A stretch of DNA of 64,000 nt from Truepera sp965215315 (GTDB lineage Bacteria > Deinococcota > Deinococci > Deinococcales > Trueperaceae), in contig CBDCDB010000008.1 in assembly GCA_965215315.1 (NCBI GenBank), forward strand, positions 3,658,001 through 3,722,000. The letters are read 5' to 3'. Both the position numbers and the translations under genes were made by a program. The notes beneath the pieces are model-generated. The model made no database searches. It had not been told where the DNA came from and was given only the letters and a program-made list of their open reading frames with translations. Below, in pieces: positions 14,632 through 23,915 of the stretch. Each line of letters begins with the position of its first letter. Within the stretch, counting starts at the first letter, position 1.

Positions 14632-17088
14632 TTATGCCTGTGCGGTCGGGCCGGTTTCGCTTTTGCGCCGTGACTTTTTCGGGGTGCCGCCGCCGCGTTT
14701 CTCTAACCCTTCCAAGCCGCCGACCAAAAACACATCGAGCGCTTTGTCGAGGTTGTCAACGTTGTGAAACTCGAGGCTGCGCCGCAGGTGCGCCGGAATG
14801 TCGCCTAAATCCGGAACATTCTTTTGCGGAAAGACGATGTGCTTGATGCCTGCCCGCTTCGCGCCCAGAACTTTTTCCTTGAGGCCGCCGATAGGCAGGA
14901 CACGTCCGCGCAGGGTGACTTCACCGGTTGACGCGACGTCTTTACGAACGGCGATGCCGGTCAGGGCGCTGATAAGTGACGTAGCGATGGCGACGCCTGC
15001 GCTCGGGCCTTCTTTGGGCGTTCCGCCCGCCGGAAAGTGAATGTGAATTTCGGACTCGAGCCGCTCCTGTGAAATACCGAAGCGTTCAGCGTTCGATTTC
15101 GCGTAAGTCAGTGCTGCCCTAGCAGACTCCTTCATCACATCACCGAGTTGTCCGGTTAAGACCAACCCGCCTTTGCCTGGGGTAATCGACGTTTCGACGA
15201 ACAAGATGTCACCGCCGACGGGCGTGTAGTACATCCCTGTCGCCACCCCGACGAGGTTTTCCTCGCCTTCAGATTCGGGCGTGAAACGTTCCGGGCCGAG
15301 GAAAGGCTCCAAGCTCCGCTCCCCAATCCGTACCCGTTTGGACTCGCCTTCAGCAATCCGCCGCGCCGCTTTACGGGCCAGCGTGCCGATAGTGCGCTCC
15401 AAGTTCCGCACGCCCGCCTCACGGGTATACGAGGTGACAACTTTTGCCACTGCGCCGTCCGAGATATTGATCTGCCGGGGTTTGAGGCCGTTCTCCTCAA
15501 TCTGACGCGGCAACAAGTAGCGTTTGGCGATTTCGATCTTCTCTTGCTCGATGTACGAAGAGAACTCTAAGGGTTCCATCCGGTCCATCAAGGCTTCAGG
15601 AATCTGCTGCACGTAGTTCGCCGTCGCGATAAACAGCACTTCGGAGAGGTCGAACGGGACGCCCAGGTAGTGATCGACAAATGAGCTGTTCTGCGCCGGG
15701 TCGAGCACCTCTAAGAGGGCTGAAGACGGGTCGCCCTGATACGACGAACCGAGTTTGTCGATCTCGTCGAGCAGAAAGACCGGGTTCTTAGTGCCCGCTT
15801 GCCGAATCCCTTGAATGATGCGCCCCGGCATCGACCCGATATAGGTACGGCGGTGGCCCCGAATATCGGACTCGTCGCGTGCGCCGCCCAGAGAGATGCG
15901 AACGTACTCGCGGTTGAGCGCTTTAGCAATGCTCTTAGCAATCGAGGTTTTGCCGACGCCGGGAGGACCCGCAAACAGGAGAATCGGGCCTTTGTTGACC
16001 TCTTCCTCTTTCATCTCGCCTTTGGCGGCGCGTTCGGCTTTGAGTTTACGGACGGCAAGGTATTCGACTACGCGGTCTTTAATTTTGTCCAGACCGTAAT
16101 GGTCTTCGTCCAGAATTTGGGAAGCGACCTCGAGCGTCAACTTGTCCTGACTGCGGGTGTTCCAAGGCAGTTCGGTGAGGGTGGTGAGGTAGGTGCGGAT
16201 GACCGACGCTTCAGCCGAATCCGGGTGCATCCGGGAAAAGCGGTTGAGCTCGCGTTCGGCCTCTTTCATCGCGTCTTCGGGCAGTTTGAGTTCTTCTAGT
16301 TTGGCGCGGAAAGTTTCAGTTTCGTCGTCGCCGTCGTCCGAACCCGAAAGCTCGCGTTGCAGGGCTTTGATCTGCTCACGTAAAAAGTATTCGCGCTGGT
16401 TGCGGTCGATCTCGTCTTTGACCTCGCGCTGCACGCGGCGCTGGGTTTCGGCGAGTTCGATTTCGGTGTCGATGAGAATCAGCACGCGGCGAACACGAGC
16501 CTCAACGGACTCGGACTCTAACACGGCCTGTTTGTCCTCGAGCCGAAAATCCAGATGATACGCCACGTAGTCGGCGAACTGCCCGGCGTCTTCTATGTTC
16601 ATGACAAACTGCGCGACTTCGGGTTGGATGTTCCGAACGCCACCCTCGATGATGTCGCCGAATTTCTCCTTGAGTTCGCGGAAGGCGGCCTCGAGCGTCA
16701 CTTCGTTGCCGACCGGCACGTCGAACGGCTCGACTTCAGCTTCGATAAGTTCGCCGGTCGTGTAATTGGAAACCCGCGCCCGGGCAAACGCCTGCACGAG
16801 CATCTGCACGCTGCCGTTGGGATTGCGTTTCATCCGCAAGATGTTGCACGCCGTTCCAACCTCGAAAAGGTCGTCGCCGGTCGGTTCTTCGGTGTCGCGG
16901 TCTTTTTGACTGACGATTAGAATAGTGCGGTTGCGGTCGAGCGCTGCGTTAATCGCCCGAATTGAGACGCCACGGCCCGCGTCGATGGGCATTACCATCG
17001 TCGGATATAAAACTGAGCCTCGTACCGGGCAGACTGGGACGGGTGCGTCGAAAAGTTCGTTATGTGGTTCTACAGGTTTTTCAGCCAC
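14632..17088 (-). CDS. lon: ATP-dependent Lon protease
   Basis: 818 residues, the normal LonA length. The N-terminal LON domain begins VPVCPVRGSVLYPTMVMP. The AAA+ module has Walker A GPPGVGKTS near residue 370, Walker B VFLLDEIDK and a sensor ATANYVQ. The C-terminal S16 protease domain carries the catalytic Ser in PKEGPSAGVAIATSL with the Lys about 43 residues later. It degrades misfolded and regulatory proteins in the cytosol. The GTG start at 17088 has AAAGGAG upstream. The C-terminus has a basic, Ser/Lys-rich extension. Confidence 0.98.
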   Translation of the reverse strand: MAEKPVEPHNELFDAPVPVCPVRGSVLYPTMVMPIDAGRGVSIRAINAALDRNRTILIVSQKDRDTEEPTGDDLFEVGTACNILRMKRNPNGSVQMLVQAFARARVSNYTTGELIEAEVEPFDVPVGNEVTLEAAFRELKEKFGDIIEGGVRNIQPEVAQFVMNIEDAGQFADYVAYHLDFRLEDKQAVLESESVEARVRRVLILIDTEIELAETQRRVQREVKDEIDRNQREYFLREQIKALQRELSGSDDGDDETETFRAKLEELKLPEDAMKEAERELNRFSRMHPDSAEASVIRTYLTTLTELPWNTRSQDKLTLEVASQILDEDHYGLDKIKDRVVEYLAVRKLKAERAAKGEMKEEEVNKGPILLFAGPPGVGKTSIAKSIAKALNREYVRISLGGARDESDIRGHRRTYIGSMPGRIIQGIRQAGTKNPVFLLDEIDKLGSSYQGDPSSALLEVLDPAQNSSFVDHYLGVPFDLSEVLFIATANYVQQIPEALMDRMEPLEFSSYIEQEKIEIAKRYLLPRQIEENGLKPRQINISDGAVAKVVTSYTREAGVRNLERTIGTLARKAARRIAEGESKRVRIGERSLEPFLGPERFTPESEGEENLVGVATGMYYTPVGGDILFVETSITPGKGGLVLTGQLGDVMKESARAALTYAKSNAERFGISQERLESEIHIHFPAGGTPKEGPSAGVAIATSLISALTGIAVRKDVASTGEVTLRGRVLPIGGLKEKVLGAKRAGIKHIVFPQKNVPDLGDIPAHLRRSLEFHNVDNLDKALDVFLVGGLEGLEKRGGGTPKKSRRKSETGPTAQA

Positions 17089-17329
17089 AGAAAGCTCCTT
17101 TGGTTCATACGGATTCTTCTTGGACGACTAGACTTGCACTCTGCAAATCTTAGTGCCTATGTATCAAGTTTACTAGGTATTCCACCATTAGCCGGAAGCT
17201 GGCTTACATCTTGGCTTGTGTCCGGGCTTGAGCTTAAGCGTAAATAAATTCGCTGAAGGCTGAGGTTAGTGTCTGGGCCTCGAGGAGCCATCTCTCAGTC
17301 TAAACCTCAGCGGCGCGGCAGACGGTGAG

Positions 17330-17356
17330 CCAACGCATACCGCGTGATAGCGTTGG
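17330..17356 (+). promoter_or_regulatory. Hairpin overlapping the argS ribosome-binding site
   Basis: CCAACGC (17330-17336) and GCGTTGG (17350-17356) form a perfect 7-bp stem that includes the first bases of the GGAGG directly before the argS ATG. The geometry would mask the ribosome-binding site. Confidence 0.4.
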
Positions 17357-17359
17357 AGG

Positions 17360-19195
17360 ATGGACGCAGGTGTAGACATCAAAGGGCAGTTAAAAGAGGC
17401 GTTGGAGCACGCAGTTACGGCGCTCGGGGCCGAGGCCGAGGTCTCGGTACAGGCCGTACCAGAGGGTAAAGCGGGCGATTACGGGTCGCCGGTCGCATTT
17501 GGTTTGGCGAAAACATTACGGCAAAATCCGGTGATGATAGCGAAAAGTTTGTTGGAGCAGCTTACGTTGCCACCCGGTATCGCCAGGGCCGAAGCGGTCG
17601 GGCCGTACCTAAACTTTCACCTAGACCCCGGCGTGTTTGTCAAGCAACTTGTTATGAATCCCGTAAAAAGGCCGAAACGCGGCGAAAAAGCCATCGTCGA
17701 ACACACCAGCGTCAACCCGAACAAAGAGGCGCACGTCGGGCACCTGCGGAACATCGTTTTGGGTGACGCGTGCGCCCGCATCTTAAAGGCTGCCGGGTTT
17801 GACGTCGAGGTGCAGAACTACATTGACGACACCGGGCGGCAGGCGGCGGAATCGCTCTTTGCGGTGACGTATTTCGGTGAAGCTTACGATGGGTTGGAAA
17901 AGTACGACCACTGGCTCGGCAAACTTTACGTGCGGCTGACGCAAGCTAAAGAGACCGACGCTGAAGTCATCGAGCGCGGCGTGTCGGAGGTGATGGGGCG
18001 GCTCGAGCGCGGCGAACTCCGCGCCGACGTCGAGAAGGTTTTACGGTCACAGCTTACGACCTACTACGCTCTCGGTGCCGAATACGACCTGTTGGTCTGG
18101 GAATCCGACATCGTTCACAGCGGGTTTTTGGCGCAAGCTTTAGAGGTGCTAAAAGGCAGCGAAAACGTATTTACGGCGACCGAAGGCAAGTTTGCAGGGG
18201 CGATGGTCATGGACGTATCGAAGTTTCTGCCGGGGCTCGAGGAACCTCTAGTCGTCCTCGTCCGCAGTGACGGCAACGCGATGTACGTCGCTAAAGACAT
18301 CGGCACACAGTTCTGGAAAGTCGGGTTGTTTGAAGGTATGACGTTTTCTGAGTTTGACGTGCAACCCTCGAGCAAAACGCTCTATACGAGCAGCCCAACA
18401 GGGGAGACGCACCCGGACGGGCGCACCTTCGCGCACGCCGACGAGATTATCAACGTCATCGACACCCGGCAGAGCCACCCGCAGACGATTGTCAAAACAG
18501 CGCTGGCGCTGACCGATACGGCGCAAGGGTTTGACACCTCACATCACTTGGCGTATGAAGTCGTCACTTTAGAGGGCCAAGCGATGAGTGGGCGTAAAGG
18601 TGTCACACTGGCGATTGACACGGTAATAGATGAGGCGAAACGGCGGGCAAGAGCCGTTGTCGAAGAGAAAAATCCGGACTTGGCAAGTATCGACACGGTA
18701 GCGCGGCAGGTCGGTCTCGGCGCGTTGCGCTTTGCCATGCTCAAAAGTGAGGCTCGGCGCATCATCGACTTTCGCTGGGAACAGGCGCTCAACCTTCAGG
18801 GCGATTCCGCACCCTATGTACAGTACGCGCACGCGCGGGCGTGCAGCATTTTACGGGCGGCAGACAAGGCGGGCGTCGGGGAAGACGGGGCGGACTGGGG
18901 CCGGGTGGGGAGGCTCGAGGTCAAACTAGCGCGAGAGTTGGCCCGGTTGCCGGAAGTTACGGAAGCGGCGGCCAGGGAATTCGCCCCGCACATCGTCGCC
19001 CAATACTGTTTAGATGTAGCAACGGCTTGGAACGGGTTTTATAACCACCGAAACGCCGAAGGTAAACCCGACACGCAGGTGTTAAAAGCCGAACCAGGTT
19101 TACAGGAGGCGAGGGTTGCGCTTGTCCGTAAGGTCAGAGATACGTTAGCTGACGCACTTTCACTGTTGGGAATTGAAGCACCCAAAGAAATGTAG
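17360..19195 (+). CDS. argS: Arginyl-tRNA synthetase
   Basis: 611 residues. The N-terminal additional domain is followed by the class I signature in NPNKEAHVGHLRN (HVGH, the HIGH motif), the EEYNYIDDTGRQ-like block YIDDTGRQ and the KMSKS equivalent MSGRKG near residue 410. The C-terminal anticodon-binding helical domain contains YVQYAHARACSIL. It charges tRNA-Arg. GGAGG abuts the ATG with no spacer, which is unusual, and a hairpin overlaps it; a slightly different start cannot be excluded. Confidence 0.97.
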   Translation: MDAGVDIKGQLKEALEHAVTALGAEAEVSVQAVPEGKAGDYGSPVAFGLAKTLRQNPVMIAKSLLEQLTLPPGIARAEAVGPYLNFHLDPGVFVKQLVMNPVKRPKRGEKAIVEHTSVNPNKEAHVGHLRNIVLGDACARILKAAGFDVEVQNYIDDTGRQAAESLFAVTYFGEAYDGLEKYDHWLGKLYVRLTQAKETDAEVIERGVSEVMGRLERGELRADVEKVLRSQLTTYYALGAEYDLLVWESDIVHSGFLAQALEVLKGSENVFTATEGKFAGAMVMDVSKFLPGLEEPLVVLVRSDGNAMYVAKDIGTQFWKVGLFEGMTFSEFDVQPSSKTLYTSSPTGETHPDGRTFAHADEIINVIDTRQSHPQTIVKTALALTDTAQGFDTSHHLAYEVVTLEGQAMSGRKGVTLAIDTVIDEAKRRARAVVEEKNPDLASIDTVARQVGLGALRFAMLKSEARRIIDFRWEQALNLQGDSAPYVQYAHARACSILRAADKAGVGEDGADWGRVGRLEVKLARELARLPEVTEAAAREFAPHIVAQYCLDVATAWNGFYNHRNAEGKPDTQVLKAEPGLQEARVALVRKVRDTLADALSLLGIEAPKEM

Positions 19196-19213
19196 GAGAT
19201 GTAGAATCTGCAC

Positions 19214-19633
19214 ATGAGCTGGGATGAACCGCGCTGCGTCTGGTGTTATAAAACGGGTGGCATAATTGAAGCTTTACGCGTTCACGTTCCCAACGTCCCA
19301 ATCTTTAGTGACAAAGAGCAGGATATTGACGTTTTGGTTCACCCCGAGCATAAGGCCGAAACACGTCGCTATTACGCCCGTCTGTACAAAAACGCCCGCA
19401 GGTTTTTGTGGGCTGTACTGTTTGGCATTGTTGCTGTGATGGTTTTTGCTGCTTTGGGTTGGGAGCTAGGAGCAACCGCCGTACTTATCTACCTTGGCAT
19501 CGTCTTTGTCATCTTTCCTTTTACTACCGGCACCACGTTTGAACTTGCAGGCATCAAGAACAGCATCAGGCTTGTCCAAATTACGGGAGCCGCCTTTATT
19601 ATCGGCGGCTCCCTACTGCTTTATGCTGTCTGA
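19214..19633 (+). CDS. Small membrane protein, unknown function
   Basis: 139 residues. A soluble N-terminal part of about 60 residues (CVWC pair at residues 8-11, then VPIFSDKEQDIDVLVHPEH) is followed by three hydrophobic segments around 67-82, 83-105 and 120-139. It begins 18 nt after argS and is probably co-transcribed. I do not recognize the family. The last 50 nt contain a perfect 10-bp inverted repeat (19585-19594 with 19604-19613) that could act as a terminator or mRNA-stabilizing stem. Confidence 0.6.
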   Translation: MSWDEPRCVWCYKTGGIIEALRVHVPNVPIFSDKEQDIDVLVHPEHKAETRRYYARLYKNARRFLWAVLFGIVAVMVFAALGWELGATAVLIYLGIVFVIFPFTTGTTFELAGIKNSIRLVQITGAAFIIGGSLLLYAV

Positions 19634-19648
19634 GTAAATATTACGTCT

Positions 19649-20113
19649 TTAGCTCATCCCCCTTAGCATCCCCTCGGCTTCATCCGCCACGTCCGCATCG
19701 GCCATCACGTTGTAACGCTCGGCTTGCATCCCGCCGACTGAAGAAAAGTCGCGCTGACCCCGTGTTGCGGCGTACCCAGCTACAGCGAACAAGATGCTGA
19801 TCAGAATCCCGACGACAAGGCCGTAAAGGACGATGTTAAGTAGCGGGCCACCGAAAAAGAAACCTAAAAAAAGGCCGATTAAAACGCCAGTAAGTGCGCC
19901 GCTACTCGCCGCTGTAGAGATCACGCGGCCCCAGTTGAGGCGGCCTGTAACTTGTTCGACGAACTTGAGACCTTCAGCGACAATGACCGTTTTTTCGACG
20001 GCAAACTTGTTATCTGACAAATAATCGACGGCCTTTTGCGCCTCGGCGTAGCTCGAGTACGTTCCAATCGTCCGGCGTGAAGACGACGTGCTGACATCTT
20101 TGAATCTGTCCAT
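19649..20113 (-). CDS. GSP17M-like general stress membrane protein
   Basis: 154 residues. The N-terminal ~55 residues (IGTYSSYAEAQKAVDYLSD, then VEKTVIVAEGLKFVEQV) match the general stress protein 17M-like domain (YflT). Two Gly-rich membrane segments follow around residues 68-115. The C-terminus (YNVMADADVADEAEGML) is typical of these proteins. It probably belongs to a general stress response. AGGAGG lies upstream of the ATG at 20113. Confidence 0.8.
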   Translation of the reverse strand: MDRFKDVSTSSSRRTIGTYSSYAEAQKAVDYLSDNKFAVEKTVIVAEGLKFVEQVTGRLNWGRVISTAASSGALTGVLIGLFLGFFFGGPLLNIVLYGLVVGILISILFAVAGYAATRGQRDFSSVGGMQAERYNVMADADVADEAEGMLRGMS

Positions 20114-20246
20114 TAGAGCCTCCTAAAGTTGAGCGTACTAAAAACGTGTACTTGAACACGGCTGTAACACTGCTGTCAGCTTATCCGGGGGCGGTGTGAG
20201 CTTTGTTGGGATGGCTTACAGAACGCGTAGTTTTACGGGCGACGCA

Positions 20247-20271
20247 AAGAAAAAGCGGGCCGAAGCCCGCT
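20247..20271 (-). terminator. Intrinsic terminator of the VWA lipoprotein gene
   Basis: On the minus strand AGCGGGC-TTCG-GCCCGCT is followed by TTTTCTTT, a textbook stem with a UUCG tetraloop about 35 nt after the stop at 20305. Confidence 0.9.
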
Positions 20272-20304
20272 CGAGATGTTGCAAAAAGTTTAGGGGTTAA
20301 AAAC

Positions 20305-21312
20305 CTAGAGCTGAACCGCGTAGGGCAGATTAAAGGTTTGACCGTTCACCTCAAACTGAATCGTCCCTGTGACCAAACTACCTGTGGGCGGTACCGGGCT
20401 GATGTCTAGCGTAATGACGCCCGAAGCGCGAATCGCGTTAAAGATTTTTTCAAAGAGTACCTCGAGGCCGCTTGCGTCAGCGACGTTAGCGAAGGTGCCG
20501 CCCGTATCTTCGGCGAGCTTTTGCAGTTCGGTCAGGTCGAGCTGTTTTTCGCCCGCGCCCAAACCTACTGTAAAGAACTTGACGCCGGACTCGCTGGCTG
20601 CGCCCAGCGCTTCAGGAAAATCTACCGTGCCGCCGTTGCGCTGTCCGTCGGTGAATAGCACGACGACGCGCGAGGCGGAGGCAACGCCGCCTTCGTCACC
20701 CTCATGCAAGTCGAGCGTATCTAACACCGAATCCCAGATAGGCGTCTCATTTTTTTGCCCGACTTTTTGAACGGCGGTGTTGAGTGCTGCCTTATCACTG
20801 GTAAAGTCTTGCAGGAGGCTCGAGGCGCGGTAGCCCTCATCACTGCCCTGAAAGGTCATCACCGCTAACCTGTCATTGCCTTTGATGCGTCCGATAAACG
20901 ACTCGGCTGCGTCCACCCGTTTACGGGCGGGGTCGGTCTGCTTCATGCTGCCGCTCTGGTCGATGTCTAAAACGGCGTTGACGATCTCTTCTACCCGAAT
21001 GTCGAACTTGATTTCAGCCGTTGCCGCGTATGCTTGTGCGGCCCCAACGCCGCTACCAGTTGACGTCACCTTTACGTCCTTGACGACCGGATTTTTAATC
21101 TCTCCGGCGATAGGCTCGCCACCGTCATCTAAGGCACTGATGTTGAGGTCAACTTTGCCGGTCGGTGCGCCGCTGGCGTCGCGTTCGGCAGTGTAGCCGT
21201 TAAGCGTCGCCGTTGAGGGCGTAATGTACTTGTTTACGGCGTCCTCAATATAGCTACAACCACCGAGCAGTGCGAGAGAAGTAAGCAGCGTCAAACTTAG
21301 AGCGCGTTTCAT
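20305..21312 (-). CDS. von Willebrand factor A domain lipoprotein
   Basis: 335 residues. The signal peptide ends in the lipobox LLGGC (Cys about residue 19). The VWA domain starts near residue 115 with the metal-binding motif DIDQSGSMK (DxSxS), followed by MTFQGSDEG and VLFTDGQRNGG (Thr/Asp metal ligands), so the metal site looks complete. About 90 N-terminal residues carry a beta-rich region and about 30 C-terminal residues a further strand (GTIQFEVNGQTF). It is probably surface-anchored and adhesive or scaffolding. Upstream, at 21400-21423, is a 12-bp tandem repeat (TCACGATTTGGT, TCACGATTCGGT). Confidence 0.88.
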   Translation of the reverse strand: MKRALSLTLLTSLALLGGCSYIEDAVNKYITPSTATLNGYTAERDASGAPTGKVDLNISALDDGGEPIAGEIKNPVVKDVKVTSTGSGVGAAQAYAATAEIKFDIRVEEIVNAVLDIDQSGSMKQTDPARKRVDAAESFIGRIKGNDRLAVMTFQGSDEGYRASSLLQDFTSDKAALNTAVQKVGQKNETPIWDSVLDTLDLHEGDEGGVASASRVVVLFTDGQRNGGTVDFPEALGAASESGVKFFTVGLGAGEKQLDLTELQKLAEDTGGTFANVADASGLEVLFEKIFNAIRASGVITLDISPVPPTGSLVTGTIQFEVNGQTFNLPYAVQL

Positions 21313-21503
21313 GTTTGCCTCCTGAGTATAGTGATGACTAACAAGGCTGATTTGACGCCTCGTAACTTAACCGGGCCTTAAGAACCCGCCACCTTCTGGT
21401 CACGATTTGGTTCACGATTCGGTGACGCGGGTCAAGTCGGTTCAACTTGTGTTTTAACCCGGCTACTATAGAAACGTCTGTCTAAAAGCTCTCAACACGG
21501 GAC

Positions 21504-22535
21504 TCACCTGTCACCAGCAAGAACGCCTCTAGCCGCTACCTCATCGGTAACGAGTACGCTTGCGTACCCACCCCGGAGTGCGCCGCGAAGTGCCCGGATT
21601 TTTTCTGCGCCTCCGGCGACGATGACGACTGTTGGAACGCTCCGCAAGGCGTCCAAGCCGATGGTAATCGCCCGCTCGTTCACATCTGACGGGACGAGTT
21701 GCCCGTCCTCACCGTAAAACTGGGCGCAGATATGACCGACTGAGCCGAGGGTCTCGAGCCGCTCATAGTCGCGCCGGTTCAAATAGCCCTGAAAAATCAG
21801 TCCCGAGGCGTCGGCGCTCAAGGGGCCGACGCCCGTAAGCACAATGTCGGCCTCTCGAGCTGTCTGCAACAGGTCACGGACAAGTGGTTCTTGCACCAGG
21901 CGGTCACGGGTTTCAGGGCTTTCGACCAGCAGCGGGGCGTGCAGGTAGCGGTAGCTGGCGTTGTACTTGTTGGCTAGCTGCCGCGCCAAATCGGGGCCGT
22001 CTTGCAGCGGATTGCCCGACCCGAGCGCCCCGATAATCTGCAAGATCGTCAGGTCGTTTACGGCGCGCGCTTTAACGTGCCGCACGGTACTCGCCAGCGA
22101 CCGACCGTAAGAGACGCCCAGCACCAGACCGCTACGCACAGCGCTGCCGAGGTAGTGTCCGGCGAAATAGCCCAAGCCGTCAATCATCTCGTCCTCGGAA
22201 CGGCCCTTGCTGCGGAGCACCCACACGTGCTTCAGGCCGAAGGTTTGGGTGAGGTCGCGCTCGAGCGCACTGTCGCGTACCCACCGGTAGTCAATTTCTA
22301 TCTTGACAATTCCTCTGGCGCGGGCCTCTTTGAGGAGCCTCGAGACTGCCGAACGCGAGATGTGCAGTTGCGTTCCTATCTGCGCCTGATTGCGACCGTC
22401 TTCGTAGTAGAGTTTGGCAACCTCGACCAAAATGCCGAAGTCGTCGTTTGAACTGTCCCCTGAACTGCTCTCCGAAAAACGCACGCTGCCGAGCCTCCGA
22501 ATCTTTTTAAGTCTCGAGCCTACCGCTGCTTGCAC
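21504..22535 (-). CDS. SorC-family sugar-responsive transcriptional regulator
   Basis: 343 residues. The N-terminal helix-turn-helix (AKLYYEDGRNQAQIGTQL, then ISRSAVSRLLKEAR) is followed by the SorC effector domain (LGVSYGRSLASTVRHV, LIFQGYLNR, VVIVAGGAEKIRALRGAL). The start shown is a GTG; a start up to 30 codons downstream is possible because the first part is low-complexity Ser/Asp. It is divergent from the ulaG-like operon and a palindrome overlaps its start, so it most likely represses that operon in response to a sugar phosphate. Confidence 0.9.
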   Translation of the reverse strand: MQAAVGSRLKKIRRLGSVRFSESSSGDSSNDDFGILVEVAKLYYEDGRNQAQIGTQLHISRSAVSRLLKEARARGIVKIEIDYRWVRDSALERDLTQTFGLKHVWVLRSKGRSEDEMIDGLGYFAGHYLGSAVRSGLVLGVSYGRSLASTVRHVKARAVNDLTILQIIGALGSGNPLQDGPDLARQLANKYNASYRYLHAPLLVESPETRDRLVQEPLVRDLLQTAREADIVLTGVGPLSADASGLIFQGYLNRRDYERLETLGSVGHICAQFYGEDGQLVPSDVNERAITIGLDALRSVPTVVIVAGGAEKIRALRGALRGGYASVLVTDEVAARGVLAGDR

Positions 22536-22591
22536 AAATGTGCAAAAACTTGAACATTTGTGTTGACGCTTTCTCTACTTCGTGCTACGGT
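22534..22591 (+). promoter_or_regulatory. Operator plus promoter of the ascorbate-type operon
   Basis: An interrupted palindrome ACAAATGT (22534-22541) and ACATTTGT (22554-22561) lies directly before a sigma-70-like promoter: TTGACG (22563-22568), 17-nt spacer, TACGGT (22586-22591). The palindrome also covers the start of the divergent SorC gene, a position suited to autoregulation and repression of both directions. Confidence 0.65.
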
Positions 22592-22685
22592 CTCTTTACA
22601 CTTTGATAGCTGTGCAGTACGCCGCCTTTGAGCTTTCTAAATATTTTGAGGCTGGGCTGCTGTACGCAGAAGGAGGTTTAGCCCG

Positions 22686-23750
22686 TTGAGTAAAGTAGGC
22701 GAAATCACCCGAGAGTCGTGGATTTTAAGCACCTTTCCTGAATGGGGTACGTGGCTTAACGAAGAGATTGAAGCGGAGACGGTTCTACCGGGTACCTTTG
22801 GCATGTGGTGGCTCGGTTGTACCGGCATCTGGCTGAAAACCGAGGGTAACACCAACCTCTGTTTCGACCTCTGGGTCGGGAGCGGCAAACGCTCGCAAAA
22901 GCTGCCCGATATGGCGCTCCACCATCAGCACCGGCGGGCTATCGGCGCACTCAAGCTTCAGCCGAACCTCCGCAATTCGCCGTGTGTCATCGACCCGTTT
23001 GCCATCAGGGACATTGACGCGGTGCTCGCTACGCACCATCACAGCGACCACATCGACCCGAACGTCGCCGCCGCCGTAATGCAAAATGGCCCCGCGCACG
23101 TGCAGTTCATCGGCCCGAAGACCTGCACCGACCTCTGGCAGAGTTGGGGTGTACCGGGAGAGCGCTGTGTGACGGTGCGTCCGGGGGACGCTGTCACGGT
23201 TGGAGATACCGAGATTGTCGCGCTCGAGTCGTTCGACCGCACCGTCCTCGTCACTGCGCCCGAAGGCGTTGTGCTTAAAGGCCAACCTGTGCAGGACATG
23301 GACGACGCGTCGGTGAATTACCTCGTCCGAACACCGGGCGGGTCGCTCTATCACAGCGGCGATTCGCACTACTCGAACTATTACGCCAAACACGGGCAAG
23401 ACTACGCGGTCGATGTGGCGTTAGGCTCGTTTGGGGACAATCCCGTCGGGATGACCGACAAGATGACCTCGGTCGATCTGCTCAAGATGGGCGAGAGTTT
23501 ACGGGCGAAGGTCGTGATTCCTATCCATCACGACATCTGGACGAACTTTCAGGCCGATACCGGGGAGATTCTGGCGCTCTGGCAGCGGCGTAAAGACCGT
23601 CACAAGTACACGTTTAAGCCGTTCGTCTGGCAGGTCGGCGGCAAGTTCAGCTTTCCGGCGGATAAAGACGCGCTCGAGTTTAATTACCGGCGCGGGTTTG
23701 AAGACGCCTTTGTCACCGAACCCGACCTGCCCTTTAAGGCGCTCTTATAG
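22686..23750 (+). CDS. ulaG: UlaG-like L-ascorbate-6-phosphate lactonase
   Basis: 354 residues, the same length as E. coli UlaG. It is a metallo-beta-lactamase-fold lactonase with THHHSDHID (metal ligands), a central SGDSHYSNYYAKHG (further metal ligand) and IPIHHDIWTNFQ. The N-terminus MSKVGEITRESWILSTFPEWGTWLNEEI is characteristic. In E. coli it hydrolyses L-ascorbate-6-phosphate to 3-keto-L-gulonate-6-phosphate. The start is TTG with AGGAGG 8-9 nt upstream. It is the first gene behind the SorC operator/promoter. The substrate here may be a related lactone, because no PTS is present to make the phosphorylated form. Confidence 0.9.
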   Translation: MSKVGEITRESWILSTFPEWGTWLNEEIEAETVLPGTFGMWWLGCTGIWLKTEGNTNLCFDLWVGSGKRSQKLPDMALHHQHRRAIGALKLQPNLRNSPCVIDPFAIRDIDAVLATHHHSDHIDPNVAAAVMQNGPAHVQFIGPKTCTDLWQSWGVPGERCVTVRPGDAVTVGDTEIVALESFDRTVLVTAPEGVVLKGQPVQDMDDASVNYLVRTPGGSLYHSGDSHYSNYYAKHGQDYAVDVALGSFGDNPVGMTDKMTSVDLLKMGESLRAKVVIPIHHDIWTNFQADTGEILALWQRRKDRHKYTFKPFVWQVGGKFSFPADKDALEFNYRRGFEDAFVTEPDLPFKALL

Positions 23751-23915
23751 TCGCTGAGTCTCGGTTGATAGGTACTCTGTAGGTACGCAAGTCCCTACTC
23801 GGGTCACGTTTGCAGGCGGCCTTTCAGGGTTTACTAAAGGGCGGGTCGGCAAAGGAGACGAACGACGCAGAGAACGTCCGGTACGATTTTCACAGGTTTT
23901 TCACAAGGAGATATT

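Noticed and set aside
15799..16299. 166-residue plus-strand ORF inside lon
   Set aside because: It is a shadow frame of the Lon AAA+ region with no family features.
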